A stretch of DNA of 64,000 bases from Prochlorococcus sp. AG-363-O06 (GCA_003280085.1 QCFY01000005.1:1-64000), one strand, 5' to 3'. Positions 1-9,981 are shown, counted from the stretch's first letter. The notes: generated from the letters alone by a model not told the origin. Translations and numbers: made by a program.

Positions 1-39
1 AGCCCCGCAACTTGGCAAAAAGCGTCACAGTTGAATGAC

Positions 40-1500
40 TTATTTCTTTGAAATATTTTCAATGCGTCCGTAACAATCTTCGAAACGAACAATATCATCT
101 TCTCCAAGATATGCACCGCTTTGAACTTCAATTAATTCAACTGGCATTCGACCTGGATTTGTTAAACGGTGCTTACACCCAACTGGAATATATGTACTCT
201 GATTCTCAGCAATTAGCTTTTGTTCTCCATCTCTTTCAATTAGGGCTGTACCCTTTACTACTATCCAATGCTCAGCTCGATGATGATGCATTTGAAGTGA
301 AAGGCTTGCACCTGGCTTAACTTCGATTTTCTTAACTTGCCACCTATTTCCTTCTACAACTCCCGTGTAGTTTCCCCAGGGGCGATATATCTTTCTATGG
401 GCTTTCCCCTCGGGACTTCCGTCAGACTCTAGTGTTTGTACTATTTTTTTAACTGTTTGCGCTTTTTTCCGACTTGCAATAAGTACTGCATCATCTGTTT
501 CAACAACTACTAGATCCTTCACTCCAAGTCCGACGACAAGTCTATGTTCACTTCGGAAATAGCAGTCTTTACTTTCCTGTGAAATAACCCTTCCTCTAAG
601 CACATTTCCATCTTCATTCTTTTCAGCTGTTTCCCAAAGGGCACTCCAGCTACCTACATCACTCCAGCCTGCATTTAATGGAAGTACTGTTCCAAGTTTT
701 GTTTGCTCCATTACAGCTATATCGATTGAGACATTTGGACATTTGGCAAAGGCTTCTTTTTCAAGCCTCAAGAAATCAAGATCTGGAATATCTTGCTCAA
801 GAGCTGAATGGCACGTACTTACAATCTCTGGTGCAAGCCTTTCTAATTCAGTGAGAATTGCACTTGCTTTAAATAAGAACATTCCACTATTCCAAGTGAA
901 ACGTCCATCGGCTAAGAATTGTTCAGCAGACTTTTGATCGGGCTTTTCTACAAATCTTGCAATAGGAACTCCCTTGAGTTCATTATTTGCAAGTTTTTCA
1001 GTTGCTTCTATATACCCATAACCAGTTTCTGGGGCTGTTGGGATGATGCCGAAAGTAACTAATCGGCCATTCTCAGCATGTATTCGGCCAGCTTCTATAA
1101 CTTCAATAAATCTCGCGACATCCTTAATTAAATGGTCTGCAGCTAAAATTAATAATAAAGGATCTGCTCCCTTTTGTGTTGCTTGTAATGCTGCCACTGC
1201 TATAGCGGGAGCAGTATTTCGACCTATTGGCTCAAGCAAGATTGCGCTTGGCTCTACGTTGATTTGGCGCATCTGTTCAGCAACGATGAACCTGTGATCT
1301 TCGTGGCAAATTAGTAGGGGATTATCTAGGTCAGTAAGTCCTTGGAGCCTTTTTTGGGTTTGTTGCAGCAATGTATCTTCTGAATTAGCGCTTAGTGCCC
1401 AATATTGCTTTGGGTAACTTGCTCTTGATAGTGGCCAGAGTCTCGTTCCTGTCCCGCCACAGAGAATGACCGGTATTAAGTTCGTGCCTGGCATAGACAT
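40..1500 (-). CDS. manC: Mannose-1-phosphate guanylyltransferase / mannose-6-phosphate isomerase (bifunctional)
   Basis: This enzyme makes GDP-mannose from mannose-1-phosphate and GTP, and in the bifunctional type also interconverts fructose-6-P and mannose-6-P; the product feeds surface polysaccharide synthesis. The N-terminal nucleotidyltransferase domain opens with the GDP-sugar pyrophosphorylase signature LCGGTGTRLWPLSR. The last third is a cupin domain typical of type II phosphomannose isomerases, with SLQMHHHRAEHW supplying metal-binding histidines. The length, about 486 aa, is normal for the family. I chose the ATG at 1500; a TTG at 1530 would add ten residues without family similarity. 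It runs towards the window edge. The first 39 bases may hold the end of another gene but are too short to identify. Confidence 0.93.
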   Translation of the reverse strand: MSMPGTNLIPVILCGGTGTRLWPLSRASYPKQYWALSANSEDTLLQQTQKRLQGLTDLDNPLLICHEDHRFIVAEQMRQINVEPSAILLEPIGRNTAPAIAVAALQATQKGADPLLLILAADHLIKDVARFIEVIEAGRIHAENGRLVTFGIIPTAPETGYGYIEATEKLANNELKGVPIARFVEKPDQKSAEQFLADGRFTWNSGMFLFKASAILTELERLAPEIVSTCHSALEQDIPDLDFLRLEKEAFAKCPNVSIDIAVMEQTKLGTVLPLNAGWSDVGSWSALWETAEKNEDGNVLRGRVISQESKDCYFRSEHRLVVGLGVKDLVVVETDDAVLIASRKKAQTVKKIVQTLESDGSPEGKAHRKIYRPWGNYTGVVEGNRWQVKKIEVKPGASLSLQMHHHRAEHWIVVKGTALIERDGEQKLIAENQSTYIPVGCKHRLTNPGRMPVELIEVQSGAYLGEDDIVRFEDCYGRIENISKK

Positions 1501-1549
1501 TTTTCTGCTGTGACAAGAATCGCGTAACAAGCCTCATATTGTCGATGGT

Positions 1550-2080
1550 TTAGAGATCTAAAAGTCCTTTGGGTGGATTTATTAATAACCAACCTTCTTT
1601 CAGGTTGACCTCAGGGACAATTTCTTTCACAAACGGTATCAGTACTGTTTTCCCTTTAGAAAGCTTGACCTCGAGCAAGTCATTGCCTGCAGTGATGAGA
1701 TCAATAACAGTTCCAATTGCAGGGTCTTGTCGGCGTAACTTTATTTCCAGACCCACAAGATCAAGGAGATGAAATTCCCCTTCGCTAAGTTTTGGCCGTT
1801 CTTTGGCTGGAACAATTAAACTTTGACCTATAAGCCCTTCAGCAGCATTCCGGCTATTAATTCCAGCCAAAATAATCACATATATTGATTTGCCTGCTAA
1901 TTTTCTACCCTGAATCAGCTCAATAGCTTGTGGGTCTTGTCCTTTTTTGAGTAACCAACGTTGACCAGGATTTGTAAATCTTTCAGGGAAGTCGGTCTTA
2001 GGGTTTATTCGAAGCTCTCCTTTTAGGCCTTGAGCAGCAACAATTTCTCCAATTATTAGCCATTCATCTTCAGTAAACAT
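1550..2080 (-). CDS. rimM: Ribosome maturation factor RimM
   Basis: RimM assists late 16S rRNA processing and 30S head assembly by binding protein S19. The 176-aa protein has the expected two parts: an N-terminal RimM barrel starting [16 protein letters not shown], and a C-terminal PRC-barrel ending with [13 protein letters not shown] and a final [10 protein letters not shown], which is a strong family signature. It starts at an ATG at 2080 and lies just upstream of manC on the same strand with a gap of about 50 nt, so they may be co-transcribed. The usual bacterial rpsP-rimM-trmD-rplS cluster is not present here. Confidence 0.95.
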   Translation of the reverse strand: MFTEDEWLIIGEIVAAQGLKGELRINPKTDFPERFTNPGQRWLLKKGQDPQAIELIQGRKLAGKSIYVIILAGINSRNAAEGLIGQSLIVPAKERPKLSEGEFHLLDLVGLEIKLRRQDPAIGTVIDLITAGNDLLEVKLSKGKTVLIPFVKEIVPEVNLKEGWLLINPPKGLLDL

Positions 2081-2131
2081 GAAAATCAGTTAGTTTATTT
2101 TGATAACTAGTCATGCAAGTAGATTATCTCT

Positions 2132-2320
2132 GTGACTCAACGATCTGCAACTCCTATTTTGCCTGGCACAACTGTTGAGGTGAATGATCCTAATTCTATC
2201 TATAACGGTTATAGAGGCTTTGTTCAGCGTATTAGTGGAAATCAAGCAGCGGTTCTTTTTGAAGGAGGCAACTGGGATAAATTGATTACAGTTCCCATCT
2301 CTGATTTGTTGGTTAGATAA
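2132..2320 (+). CDS. ndhS: NAD(P)H-quinone oxidoreductase subunit S
   Basis: This is a 62-aa protein with the SH3-like core of NdhS, the ferredoxin-docking subunit of the cyanobacterial and plastid NDH-1 complex on thylakoids. The recognisable parts are ILPGTTVEVNDPNS near the start and VLFEGGNWDKL near the end, which match the cyanobacterial DUF3252/NdhS family. Translation begins at GTG 2132. It is divergent from rimM and faces rnc, so it is probably monocistronic. The assignment rests on recalled family motifs; the length is slightly shorter than in freshwater cyanobacteria. Confidence 0.75.
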   Translation: MTQRSATPILPGTTVEVNDPNSIYNGYRGFVQRISGNQAAVLFEGGNWDKLITVPISDLLVR

Positions 2321-2381
2321 TTATCTAGATTCATTTTTGGAGTATGAAGTAGAAAAAGTTCTAAGACCTTATTGAAAAATA

Positions 2382-3131
2382 TTAATCTATTTCTATATTT
2401 CTTAAGGCATCCCTGGCTGCAGATTTCTCCGCCTGTTGTCTCGACCTACCCCATCCAGTACCTATGCGGCGCTCATTTAGATGAACTTCGCAGAAAAATC
2501 TATTTTCGCTGCCATGCTTTTTATTTTTCTCTTCACTTTTATAATCAGGTATTGATAATTGCTTGCTTTGACTCCATTCTTGAAGGGCAGATTTAGGGTT
2601 TTCTCGGTGTGGATCTGATAAGACTCTATTGCTTTCTTTTTTCCAGTAAGGTGCTAACCATTGGTGAATAGGTTCTAGATCATTTAAGCATTCATATATT
2701 CCACCAATTAGGGCTTCAGTTGCTTCTGCTGTAAGTGTTAATTGTGCTGATTCGTCACCTGCCGCCTTTGGGCCAATTATTAGAAAGTTTTCAATCTTTA
2801 GAGATTTTCCAACTTCACTTAGCCAACGATCGCTTACTAATTGGGATCTTAAGGCTGATCTATCGCCAACTTTCATTTTTGGGAAATTGCGATCAATAAA
2901 TTCTGAAGCTGCAAGCCTTAGTACAGCATCACCTAGGAACTCTAATCGCTCATGACTAACTAGAACTTGGGCAGATGTATGAGTTAATGCTTCATTTAAT
3001 ATTGCAAATTTGTTCTGACTATTTTCTTGGTTAACTTCAAGGAAGTTTCTTTTCAGCCCTATTTTTTCCATAAGCTTTGAAAGCTGTCTGATTCGATTAA
3101 TTGAAATTGCTTCAAAGTTTTTGGCTTCCAT
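2382..3131 (-). CDS. rnc: Ribonuclease III
   Basis: RNase III is the endonuclease that cuts double-stranded RNA in rRNA processing and regulatory RNA turnover. The N-terminal domain carries the signature ERLEFLGDAVL, including the acidic catalytic residues. The C-terminal double-stranded RNA-binding domain ends with GRSRQQAEKSAARDAL. The length of about 249 aa is normal. I chose ATG 3131; a GTG directly before it would add one residue. The gene follows rnpB on the same strand, so two RNA-processing genes are adjacent. Confidence 0.95.
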   Translation of the reverse strand: MEAKNFEAISINRIRQLSKLMEKIGLKRNFLEVNQENSQNKFAILNEALTHTSAQVLVSHERLEFLGDAVLRLAASEFIDRNFPKMKVGDRSALRSQLVSDRWLSEVGKSLKIENFLIIGPKAAGDESAQLTLTAEATEALIGGIYECLNDLEPIHQWLAPYWKKESNRVLSDPHRENPKSALQEWSQSKQLSIPDYKSEEKNKKHGSENRFFCEVHLNERRIGTGWGRSRQQAEKSAARDALRNIEID

Positions 3132-3191
3132 CACGCCTTGAAGAATTGTGGTGAATGTTTATAAGGGTTGGACTTATTTTGATTTGATTTT

Positions 3192-3593
3192 GTGAAAGCA
3201 GGTCGTAAGCCGGGTTCTGTTCACCATCCTTTAAGTGGTGGGTGATCATCTATCTGGGACTGGGGTTACCACCAGCCTCTAGCGGCTCAATTGCTTGGAA
3301 TAAAGACAAATGGCCAGCCTTTATTCCTTGGCCTTGCACCCAGCCGGGGTTTACCAAGCCAGTACCTCTCGATACTGCTGGTGCGCTCTTACCGCACCTT
3401 TGCACCCTTGCCTGTGCATGGGAGAATCCCAGAGGCCATTGGCGGTGTGTTTCTGTGGCACTATCCTCACGGTCACCCGCACTGGGAGTTACCCAGCAAG
3501 CTTGGCCATAAGGGAGCCCGGACTTTCCTCAATCGAACCCTTAAAGCTAAAAAGCCATTAAGTCTCGATTGCGATCACCTCTCCTGCTTTCAC
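3192..3593 (-). ncRNA. rnpB: RNase P RNA (bacterial type A)
   Basis: This is the catalytic RNA of RNase P, which removes the 5' leader from tRNA precursors. Read on the minus strand, the 5' end GTGAAAGCAGG and the 3' end CCTGCTTTCAC pair perfectly to form helix P1, which fixes the boundaries at about 402 nt. The conserved core GAGGAAAGTCCGGGCTCC follows the 5' region, and the 3' region contains ACAGAACCCGGCTTACGACC, both universal P RNA motifs. Open frames across this interval are not genes. The 5' end lies only about 35 nt from the divergent tRNA-Arg. Confidence 0.96.
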
Positions 3594-3628
3594 ACTCCAT
3601 AATGCCTTGGTGGCATATTCATTGCATT

Positions 3629-3702
<74 letters not shown>

Positions 3703-3797
3703 TTATTTAAGAAATTCAAACAATTAGCCGGTACTACATCTGGTGGCCTTTGCAAACGCCACGCTGTTGCTAGCGTGTGTGAAGTGAAACAGTCTGT

Positions 3798-4127
3798 ATG
3801 ACCCAGCTTCACGATCTTCGCCTTCGCCTTCTTGTCCAGCAAGAAAGCGAGAACATAGCCAACTCTCAACCTTCTGAGTTGGATCTTTCAGTAGTTCAGG
3901 CTCGTTGCCTTTGTTGGTTAGCTCTCTTGGCAGAGGCTCATGAGGATCAAGCTAGCGATGCTGAGCGTCGAGGAGATACTGAGCAAGCAATGGGGTGGTT
4001 TGCCGATTCAATGCGTTTAAGGGATGTTATTCAAGTTGTAACGACTATTGAGATTCCTCTCCCAGATAGCCTTGATTGCAATGAGGAAGAAGAGGGTTTT
4101 TCTGATGACCCACCATTGGCAGCCTAG
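3798..4127 (+). CDS. Conserved-looking small acidic protein of unknown function
   Basis: The predicted protein has 109 aa and starts at ATG 3798. It is mainly helical in appearance: a leucine- and alanine-rich segment (QARCLCWLALLAEAHEDQ) is followed by a second amphipathic stretch with AMGWFADSMRLRDVI, and it ends in an acidic tail rich in Glu and Asp. The central part is reminiscent of a helical-repeat hairpin, but I do not recognise a family. It is the first of two small genes on the plus strand after tRNA-Arg, with a 37-nt gap to the next, so they may be co-transcribed. No function is inferred. Confidence 0.6.
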   Translation: MTQLHDLRLRLLVQQESENIANSQPSELDLSVVQARCLCWLALLAEAHEDQASDAERRGDTEQAMGWFADSMRLRDVIQVVTTIEIPLPDSLDCNEEEEGFSDDPPLAA

Positions 4128-4164
4128 GAGATGTCATGATGGAGTCTGAGCTAGAGGGAATGCG

Positions 4165-4623
4165 GTGCCAGAAGAGCCCTGTCAATGCCCTGACTGTCAA
4201 AGGTTCTATAGGGAGCATGACCGTTTAATTAGAGAATTCCCAACCCTGCGTCAGCAGCAAGAACTGAATTGGGCGGCAATTCAGTCTTTTAGGACTCTTT
4301 CAGGACGAGTTTTAGAAGACTTGCAAAAACAATCACCTCCAAAGAGTGATGAAAATTCAGTACAAACTAACTCGGCTTGCCCTCAAGAAGATTTGTCTGA
4401 TGTACTTAATCAGTCAATAGCAGATCTTGAGAATATCAATGCGCATCTTTTTTCTATTGAGGCACTCATGGAAAGGATCTTTGATGTAAGAGTCCCGGAA
4501 TGTATTGAGCAGAAATTTAGAGAATTAGCTGGCGAGTTGGCCCCAGACCCATTAAATGTAGATAGATTGCGTTTAAATAGATTATTACATCAAACCCCAG
4601 ACCTTCCTGATCGAGGAAAGTAG
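4165..4623 (+). CDS. Unknown protein with an N-terminal CxCxxC cluster
   Basis: The predicted protein has 152 aa and starts at GTG 4165, the first in-frame start. Its N-terminus carries CQCPDCQRF, a Cys-x-Cys-x2-Cys cluster that could bind a metal, followed by charged, Gln-rich helical sequence (HDRLIREFPTLRQQQELNW). A further Cys occurs in the low-complexity middle. The rest appears helical, with no signal peptide or membrane span. It follows the previous small gene on the same strand and precedes the convergent glycogen phosphorylase gene. I do not recognise the family. Confidence 0.55.
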   Translation: MPEEPCQCPDCQRFYREHDRLIREFPTLRQQQELNWAAIQSFRTLSGRVLEDLQKQSPPKSDENSVQTNSACPQEDLSDVLNQSIADLENINAHLFSIEALMERIFDVRVPECIEQKFRELAGELAPDPLNVDRLRLNRLLHQTPDLPDRGK

Positions 4624-4707
4624 GGTAGAAATAAATTTTTTGTCTTTAATAAAATTAGATTTTAACTTTATTAGAAAACTTGATTAATTCAAGACTATAG
4701 GGCATAT

Positions 4708-7236
4708 TTAATTGCTTGGAACATCGCAGGTTATCTCTACTGGCAACGGGTCTACTTTCCAAATTGACTTACAATATTCCTTGATAGAACGGTCCGATGA
4801 AAAGAAGCCAGATCTAGCAGTGTTTAGCAAGGACATTCTATTCCATTCTAATCGATTTGCCCATGCTTTGCTAACACTTTCTTGGGCTTTCATATAGTCT
4901 GCAAAATCAGCCATTACAAAATAAGGGTCATTAGTTTTCAAATTGTTTATTAAAGGTCGAAAAAGTTCTGTATCTCCATTACTAAAATGACCAAGCTCTA
5001 TCAGCCGAATGGCTTCTGAAAGTTCTGGGAGAGCTTCAATATAACTTTTGGGATCATAATTATTATTTTGAAGTTCCATTATCTCAGATTCTGTTTTACC
5101 AAACAGGAAGAAGTTCTCATGCCCTACCTTCTCCCTGATTTCTATATTGGCCCCATCAAGTGTGCCTATGGTTAATGCCCCATTCATTGCAAATTTCATG
5201 TTTCCTGTTCCAGAAGCTTCTTTGCCAGCTGTAGAAATTTGCTCTGAAAGGTCCGAAGCCGGGTAAACTTGTTCTCCTAGCTTTACATTGTAATCAGGCA
5301 AGAAAACTACTCTTAGGCTTCCATCCATATCAGGATCAGCATTAACCATTTCTGCAATTCCATTTATTAACCGAATTATTAACTTTGCCATATAGTAACC
5401 AGGAGCTGCTTTGCCGCCAAAAATTACAGTTCGTGGGGCCATTGAATTAGTTGTTCCATTTTTAATTCTTAGATATTGACTTATAACTTGTAGGGCATTT
5501 AGATGTTGTCGTTTGTATTGATGTATTCGCTTTACTTGAACATCAAACATACTTGAAGGGTCTACTAATATCCCTGTTTGACGATGTATATAGCCTGCAA
5601 GTTTGCGTTTTGCCAACAATTTTGTTGTGCCAAATTTATGTAGGAATTCAGAATCATTGACCTTTGCTTCAAGTTTGTTGAGTAAATTTAGATTTGTAAT
5701 CCAATCTGAACCAACTTCATGGTCAAGCAAGGTTGATAGTTCTGGGTTGGCTAATGCCATCCATCGACGCGGTGTCACACCATTGGTGACATTGGTAAAT
5801 TTGTCAGGCCAAAGTAAAGCAAATTCTGGTAACAATTGACGCTTAATTAGATCAGAGTGTAGAGCCGCTACACCATTAACATGATGCGCTCCAATAGTTG
5901 CTAAATGTGCCATGCGAATAGCTTTCCCGCCTTCTTCGTCAATAATTGATAATTTCCTTAGGATTAAATCATTGCCTGGGAATTTTAGTCTGATTTGTTG
6001 CAGGAACCTTTGATTTATTTCATATATAAGTTCAAGATGCCTTGGTAATAGATCACTAAATAGTGAAAGATCCCATTTTTCAAGTGCTTCTGGTAATAAT
6101 GTGTGATTGGTATATGCAACTGATTTATTAGTTATTTCCCAGGCTTTTTCCCATTCCAATCTCTTCTCATCTATTAAAAGTCTCATTAATTCAGCTACTG
6201 CTATTGCAGGGTGAGTGTCATTCAGTTGAACAGTCCAATGATTTGGAAATTCTTCTATAGGAATACTTCGTTTATCTAAACTGCGGATCATGTCCTGGAG
6301 AGAGCAACTTACAAAGAAATGTTGCTGTTTGAGTCGAAGTCTTCTTCCTTCATCAGTACCATCATTGGGATATAAAACTTTGGAAAGAGTTTCCGAGCCG
6401 ACTTTTTCTTCAACTGCTCCGTAATAGTCACCGATATTGAAAGCATAGAAATCAAAGCTTTCTGTTGCGTCTGCACGCCATAGCCGTAAACGGTCACAAG
6501 TATTTACTCGATAGCCAAGTACTGGGACATCGTGTGGGATGCCAATTGCCTGTTCGGAGGGGATCCACCTAGACCTATATTTCCCGTTCTCGTCAAGATA
6601 GCTTTCTGTATTGCCTCCAAAACCAACTAAACAGGCTTCATCTGGTTGGGGTAATTCCCATGGCCAGCCTCCCTTGAGCCATTTGTCAGTGACTTCTACT
6701 TGCCAGCCATCACGAATAATTTGATTGAATATTCCAAACTCGTATCTAATGCCATAACCAATTGCAGGAACCTGCAAGGTGGCTAACGAGTCCATATAAC
6801 ATGCAGCTAAGCGGCCGAGCCCGCCATTACCAAGGCCTGGCTCTTCTTCTACTTCAAGAATGTCTGCTAAAGACTCAATCCCAAATCGCTTGAGAGCAGC
6901 TTCAGCTTCTTTTTGGATCCCAAGGTTTAAAAGATTGCTATTTAATTGTGGTCCAATAAGGAATTCTGCAGAAAGGTATGCAACTGTTTTTTGAGGTCTT
7001 GCTCTTATAGCTTCTTGACTAGCGAGGTATCTGGTCATAAGCCGATCTCTTACGGCATAGCTCAATGCCATATAGAGGTCATGAAGGCTTGCGCTGGTTG
7101 CAAGTTTTCCAAGAGTGAAGAATAGGTGCTCTGTCATCCCATCAAACACTGCATCTGCATTAATTCCAGCTCTTTCTGGGTCTGCATAGCAGCCTGGCGT
7201 TGGCAATCGAAGGTCTAATGGCTGTGAGCTGCTCAT
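4708..7236 (-). CDS. glgP: Glycogen phosphorylase
   Basis: This 842-aa enzyme releases glucose-1-phosphate from the non-reducing ends of glycogen, mobilising carbon stored by day. The length is normal for the GT35 family. The N-terminal half has AYLSAEFLIGPQL and VEEEPGLGNGGLGRLAACYMDS, both strong signatures. The C-terminal half has the pyridoxal-phosphate site KEASGTGNMKFAMNGALTIG, in which the Lys of NMKFAMNG is the expected Schiff-base residue. It starts at ATG 7236 and stands alone, divergent from the antiporter gene across about 270 nt. Nothing unusual was seen. Confidence 0.97.
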   Translation of the reverse strand: MSSSQPLDLRLPTPGCYADPERAGINADAVFDGMTEHLFFTLGKLATSASLHDLYMALSYAVRDRLMTRYLASQEAIRARPQKTVAYLSAEFLIGPQLNSNLLNLGIQKEAEAALKRFGIESLADILEVEEEPGLGNGGLGRLAACYMDSLATLQVPAIGYGIRYEFGIFNQIIRDGWQVEVTDKWLKGGWPWELPQPDEACLVGFGGNTESYLDENGKYRSRWIPSEQAIGIPHDVPVLGYRVNTCDRLRLWRADATESFDFYAFNIGDYYGAVEEKVGSETLSKVLYPNDGTDEGRRLRLKQQHFFVSCSLQDMIRSLDKRSIPIEEFPNHWTVQLNDTHPAIAVAELMRLLIDEKRLEWEKAWEITNKSVAYTNHTLLPEALEKWDLSLFSDLLPRHLELIYEINQRFLQQIRLKFPGNDLILRKLSIIDEEGGKAIRMAHLATIGAHHVNGVAALHSDLIKRQLLPEFALLWPDKFTNVTNGVTPRRWMALANPELSTLLDHEVGSDWITNLNLLNKLEAKVNDSEFLHKFGTTKLLAKRKLAGYIHRQTGILVDPSSMFDVQVKRIHQYKRQHLNALQVISQYLRIKNGTTNSMAPRTVIFGGKAAPGYYMAKLIIRLINGIAEMVNADPDMDGSLRVVFLPDYNVKLGEQVYPASDLSEQISTAGKEASGTGNMKFAMNGALTIGTLDGANIEIREKVGHENFFLFGKTESEIMELQNNNYDPKSYIEALPELSEAIRLIELGHFSNGDTELFRPLINNLKTNDPYFVMADFADYMKAQESVSKAWANRLEWNRMSLLNTARSGFFSSDRSIKEYCKSIWKVDPLPVEITCDVPSN

Positions 7237-7505
7237 TGAAAATCTGCTTGCAGGTGTTTTATGGATGGCTTAAGTCCTAATTAGGCCTAATGAAGATTTC
7301 TTGAGACATCACTGCCCTTTAAGAAATTGCTTAATGACCTTTAAGCCAGAACTTGCTGGACAGTAGCCTCTGTTTGGAAGTCAGTTGATTGAGTAACTTC
7401 AGATCAACACCATGTACTTGCATAGCTGATTAAGGTTTCAAATTTTTTGATTAAGTCACTCAGTGATTTATGTTCTATCAATTAAGGGAATTAAAAATCG
7501 TTTAA

Positions 7506-8879
7506 ATGTTTTTAACTACAACCCTCTCTGCATTAAGTACTCATGAGGTTGAGGTTGCCGAAACCTTGATAGGAGTAATAAATTTCCTTTTGATATTTGT
7601 AGCTGCTAGAGCCTTGGCAGAGGTTTTGGTTCGCTTGCGCTTGCCAACGATTGTGGGTGAATTACTCGCCGGTGTACTGATTGGTGCGTCTGGATTGCAT
7701 CTATTAATGCCACCTTCTACTAATGCTCAATTGAATGAAGGCTTTATTAATTTGATTAGTTCTTTGGCTTCAGTGCCTCCTGAAGCTGTGCCTGATCTTT
7801 ATTTTGAGACCTTCCCTTCACTGCAGGCTGTGGCAACACTGGGTTTGTATGCTTTGCTTTTCTTGACTGGTCTTGAAAGTGAACTAGAAGAATTGGTGGC
7901 AGTTGGTGCTCAGGCTTTTACCGTTGCGATGGCAGGTGTGATCCTTCCTTTTGCGTTGGGAACATTTGGTTTGATGTTTATATTTCAGGTTGATTTGATC
8001 CCAGCAGTTTTTGCAGGTGCTTCAATGACAGCCACGAGCATTGGGATTACAGCTAGTGTTTTCGGTGAACTTGGCTATCTCAAAACTCGTGAAGGCCAAA
8101 TAGTTATTGGCGCAGCAGTTCTTGATGACATTTTGGGAATAGTTATTTTGGCTGTTGTCGTTGCAATCGCGTCGGGTGGTGCTCTTCAGATAGCTCCTAT
8201 TGTCAAACTTGTATTAGCAGCAATAGTTTTTGTGTTAGGTGCGATTGGGTTAAGTCGAACGGCTGCTCCTGCTTTTGATTGGTTACTAGAAAGACTTAAA
8301 GCTCCAGGAGCTGTAGTTGTTGCTTCGTTTGTGATACTTGTGTTGAGTTGTTTTGTTGCTACAGCTATTGGATTGGAAGCCGCCTTAGGGGCCTTTGCTG
8401 CAGGCTTGATCCTTAGCAGTTCCAAAAATAATCATGCTATTCAGCAATCTGTGCTTCCTTTAGTTTCGCTATTTGCAACTATTTTCTTTGTTTTGGTTGG
8501 AGCCGGAATGGATCTTTCAGTAATTAACCCTTTGGATCCTTCTAGCCGAGCTGCACTAGTTGTAGCAGGTTTCCTTTTGGTTGTTGCCATACTGGGCAAA
8601 ATTGCAGCAGGTTGGTCTTTCTTTATAGATAAGCCAACTAATCGACTTGTCGTTGGCTTAGGGATGATGCCTCGGGGAGAAGTTGGCCTTATTTTTCTAG
8701 GTTTGGGTACCAGCGCAGGATTACTTACCTCCTCCTTAGAGGCAGCAATATTGTTGATGGTTATTGGAACAACTTTCCTGGCCCCTGTTTTGCTTAGATT
8801 GGTGCTTCGGAATAAAACTCCTGGGGGTGGAAACAATATTCCTGACGATGTTGCCGCTAACCCTGTGGGACTCCTATAA
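7506..8879 (+). CDS. Cation:proton antiporter, CPA2 family (NapA/KefB type membrane domain)
   Basis: This 457-aa integral membrane protein consists almost entirely of hydrophobic helices, roughly a dozen, and should exchange Na+ or K+ for H+ across the plasma or thylakoid membrane. Family signatures include RLRLPTIVGELLAGVLIG near the N-terminus and AAVLDDILGIVILAVV in the middle; the Asp-Asp pair there is the hallmark of electrogenic CPA2 exchangers. Late helices carry GLGMMPRGEVGLIFLGLG. No C-terminal RCK/TrkA-N regulatory domain follows. It starts at ATG 7506 with no neighbouring partner gene. The substrate ion cannot be read from sequence. Confidence 0.88.
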   Translation: MFLTTTLSALSTHEVEVAETLIGVINFLLIFVAARALAEVLVRLRLPTIVGELLAGVLIGASGLHLLMPPSTNAQLNEGFINLISSLASVPPEAVPDLYFETFPSLQAVATLGLYALLFLTGLESELEELVAVGAQAFTVAMAGVILPFALGTFGLMFIFQVDLIPAVFAGASMTATSIGITASVFGELGYLKTREGQIVIGAAVLDDILGIVILAVVVAIASGGALQIAPIVKLVLAAIVFVLGAIGLSRTAAPAFDWLLERLKAPGAVVVASFVILVLSCFVATAIGLEAALGAFAAGLILSSSKNNHAIQQSVLPLVSLFATIFFVLVGAGMDLSVINPLDPSSRAALVVAGFLLVVAILGKIAAGWSFFIDKPTNRLVVGLGMMPRGEVGLIFLGLGTSAGLLTSSLEAAILLMVIGTTFLAPVLLRLVLRNKTPGGGNNIPDDVAANPVGLL

Positions 8880-9000
8880 CTAAAAAGTTTTAGGAGTGTT
8901 TATGTTGATGTGATTGGCTGATAAATATTTTCTCATAGGGATTACTCCATTTTTGGAGAAGGTTGGATAACATCAATCTTCTATTTGCTTAAACACCTAC

Positions 9001-9912
9001 GTGATTTCTGCCAATACTGATGAGGCCGTTACCCTCTGGAAATTTTTAGGCCATTCGGTCCATTGCGTAAGCAGCATCTCTACTGATCAGCTTGAGAACA
9101 AAGATTATAAAAACAGTCCAGCTATCTTGCTGCTTCACGGATTTGGGGCATCTACGGACCATTGGCGTCACAATATTCCTGTTCTCTCTAAAACTCATGA
9201 AGTTCATGCTATTGATCTTCTAGGTTTTGGTCGAAGTGCGAAGCCTGGAGAGCTTAATTATGGAGGAGACCTTTGGCGAAGGCAGGCTGTTGCTTATATA
9301 AAGGAAAAGATTGGTAGACCTACAGTTCTTGTAGGCAATTCATTGGGCGGATATACAGCTTTGGCAGCAGGCTCTGAACTTGGTTCAGAGGCTGCTGGTG
9401 TTGTTTTGCTTAATGCGGCTGGATATTTCAGTGATGAAAAACGTTTACCCAAGAGTTGGTTCTCACGAGTTAGGCAGGCATTTGGAGGAGGTTTATTAAA
9501 AGATCCATTAATACAGCGATTGATTTTTGAAAATCTTCGACAACCCTCAACCATTAGACGTACTCTTAATCAGGTATATATAGATAAAAGTAATGTTGAT
9601 GATTATTTAGTTGAAGCAATTAGACGCCCTTCTTTAGATCCTGGGGCGTTTAAGGTTTTTAGAAGTGTTTTCGATACACGTGGGCCTCAAGGACAGCCAT
9701 TAGATAAGTTATTTGCGAATCTAGAAGCTCCTTTATTGCTGCTTTGGGGTAATAGAGATCCCTGGATGAATTCGGCTGGGAAGAGAGCAAGCTTCAAGCG
9801 GCATGTTCCTTTGGCAACCACAGAAGTGATTTTAGATGCTGGTCATTGTCCTCATGATGAGGTACCCGAACAGGTCAATTCGGCATTATTAGATTGGTTG
9901 AAAACCAAATAA
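9001..9912 (+). CDS. Alpha/beta hydrolase
   Basis: This 303-aa soluble hydrolase has a complete catalytic triad: the nucleophile Ser in GNSLGGY, an Asp in LLWGNRDPWM, and a His in AGHCPHDE. The oxyanion-hole motif LLHGFGASTDHWRHN lies near residue 50. Such proteins in cyanobacteria are close to haloalkane dehalogenase/epoxide hydrolase-like and chlorophyll-related hydrolases, but the substrate cannot be told from sequence. It begins at GTG 9001. The next gene starts about 70 nt downstream on the same strand. Confidence 0.85.
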   Translation: MISANTDEAVTLWKFLGHSVHCVSSISTDQLENKDYKNSPAILLLHGFGASTDHWRHNIPVLSKTHEVHAIDLLGFGRSAKPGELNYGGDLWRRQAVAYIKEKIGRPTVLVGNSLGGYTALAAGSELGSEAAGVVLLNAAGYFSDEKRLPKSWFSRVRQAFGGGLLKDPLIQRLIFENLRQPSTIRRTLNQVYIDKSNVDDYLVEAIRRPSLDPGAFKVFRSVFDTRGPQGQPLDKLFANLEAPLLLLWGNRDPWMNSAGKRASFKRHVPLATTEVILDAGHCPHDEVPEQVNSALLDWLKTK

Positions 9913-9981
9913 ATTAATTCCTTCTTATCTAAATATTTTCATTTATTTGTGGAATGACTAAACAACCTTTTACTTCTAGGT

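Noticed and set aside
1-39. Open frames at the left edge that could be the end of a plus-strand gene.
   Set aside because: Fewer than 17 codons are visible in every frame and nothing is recognisable.
3242-3602. Several plus-strand frames of 80-100 aa.
   Set aside because: They lie opposite rnpB, whose P1 pairing and conserved core are clear.
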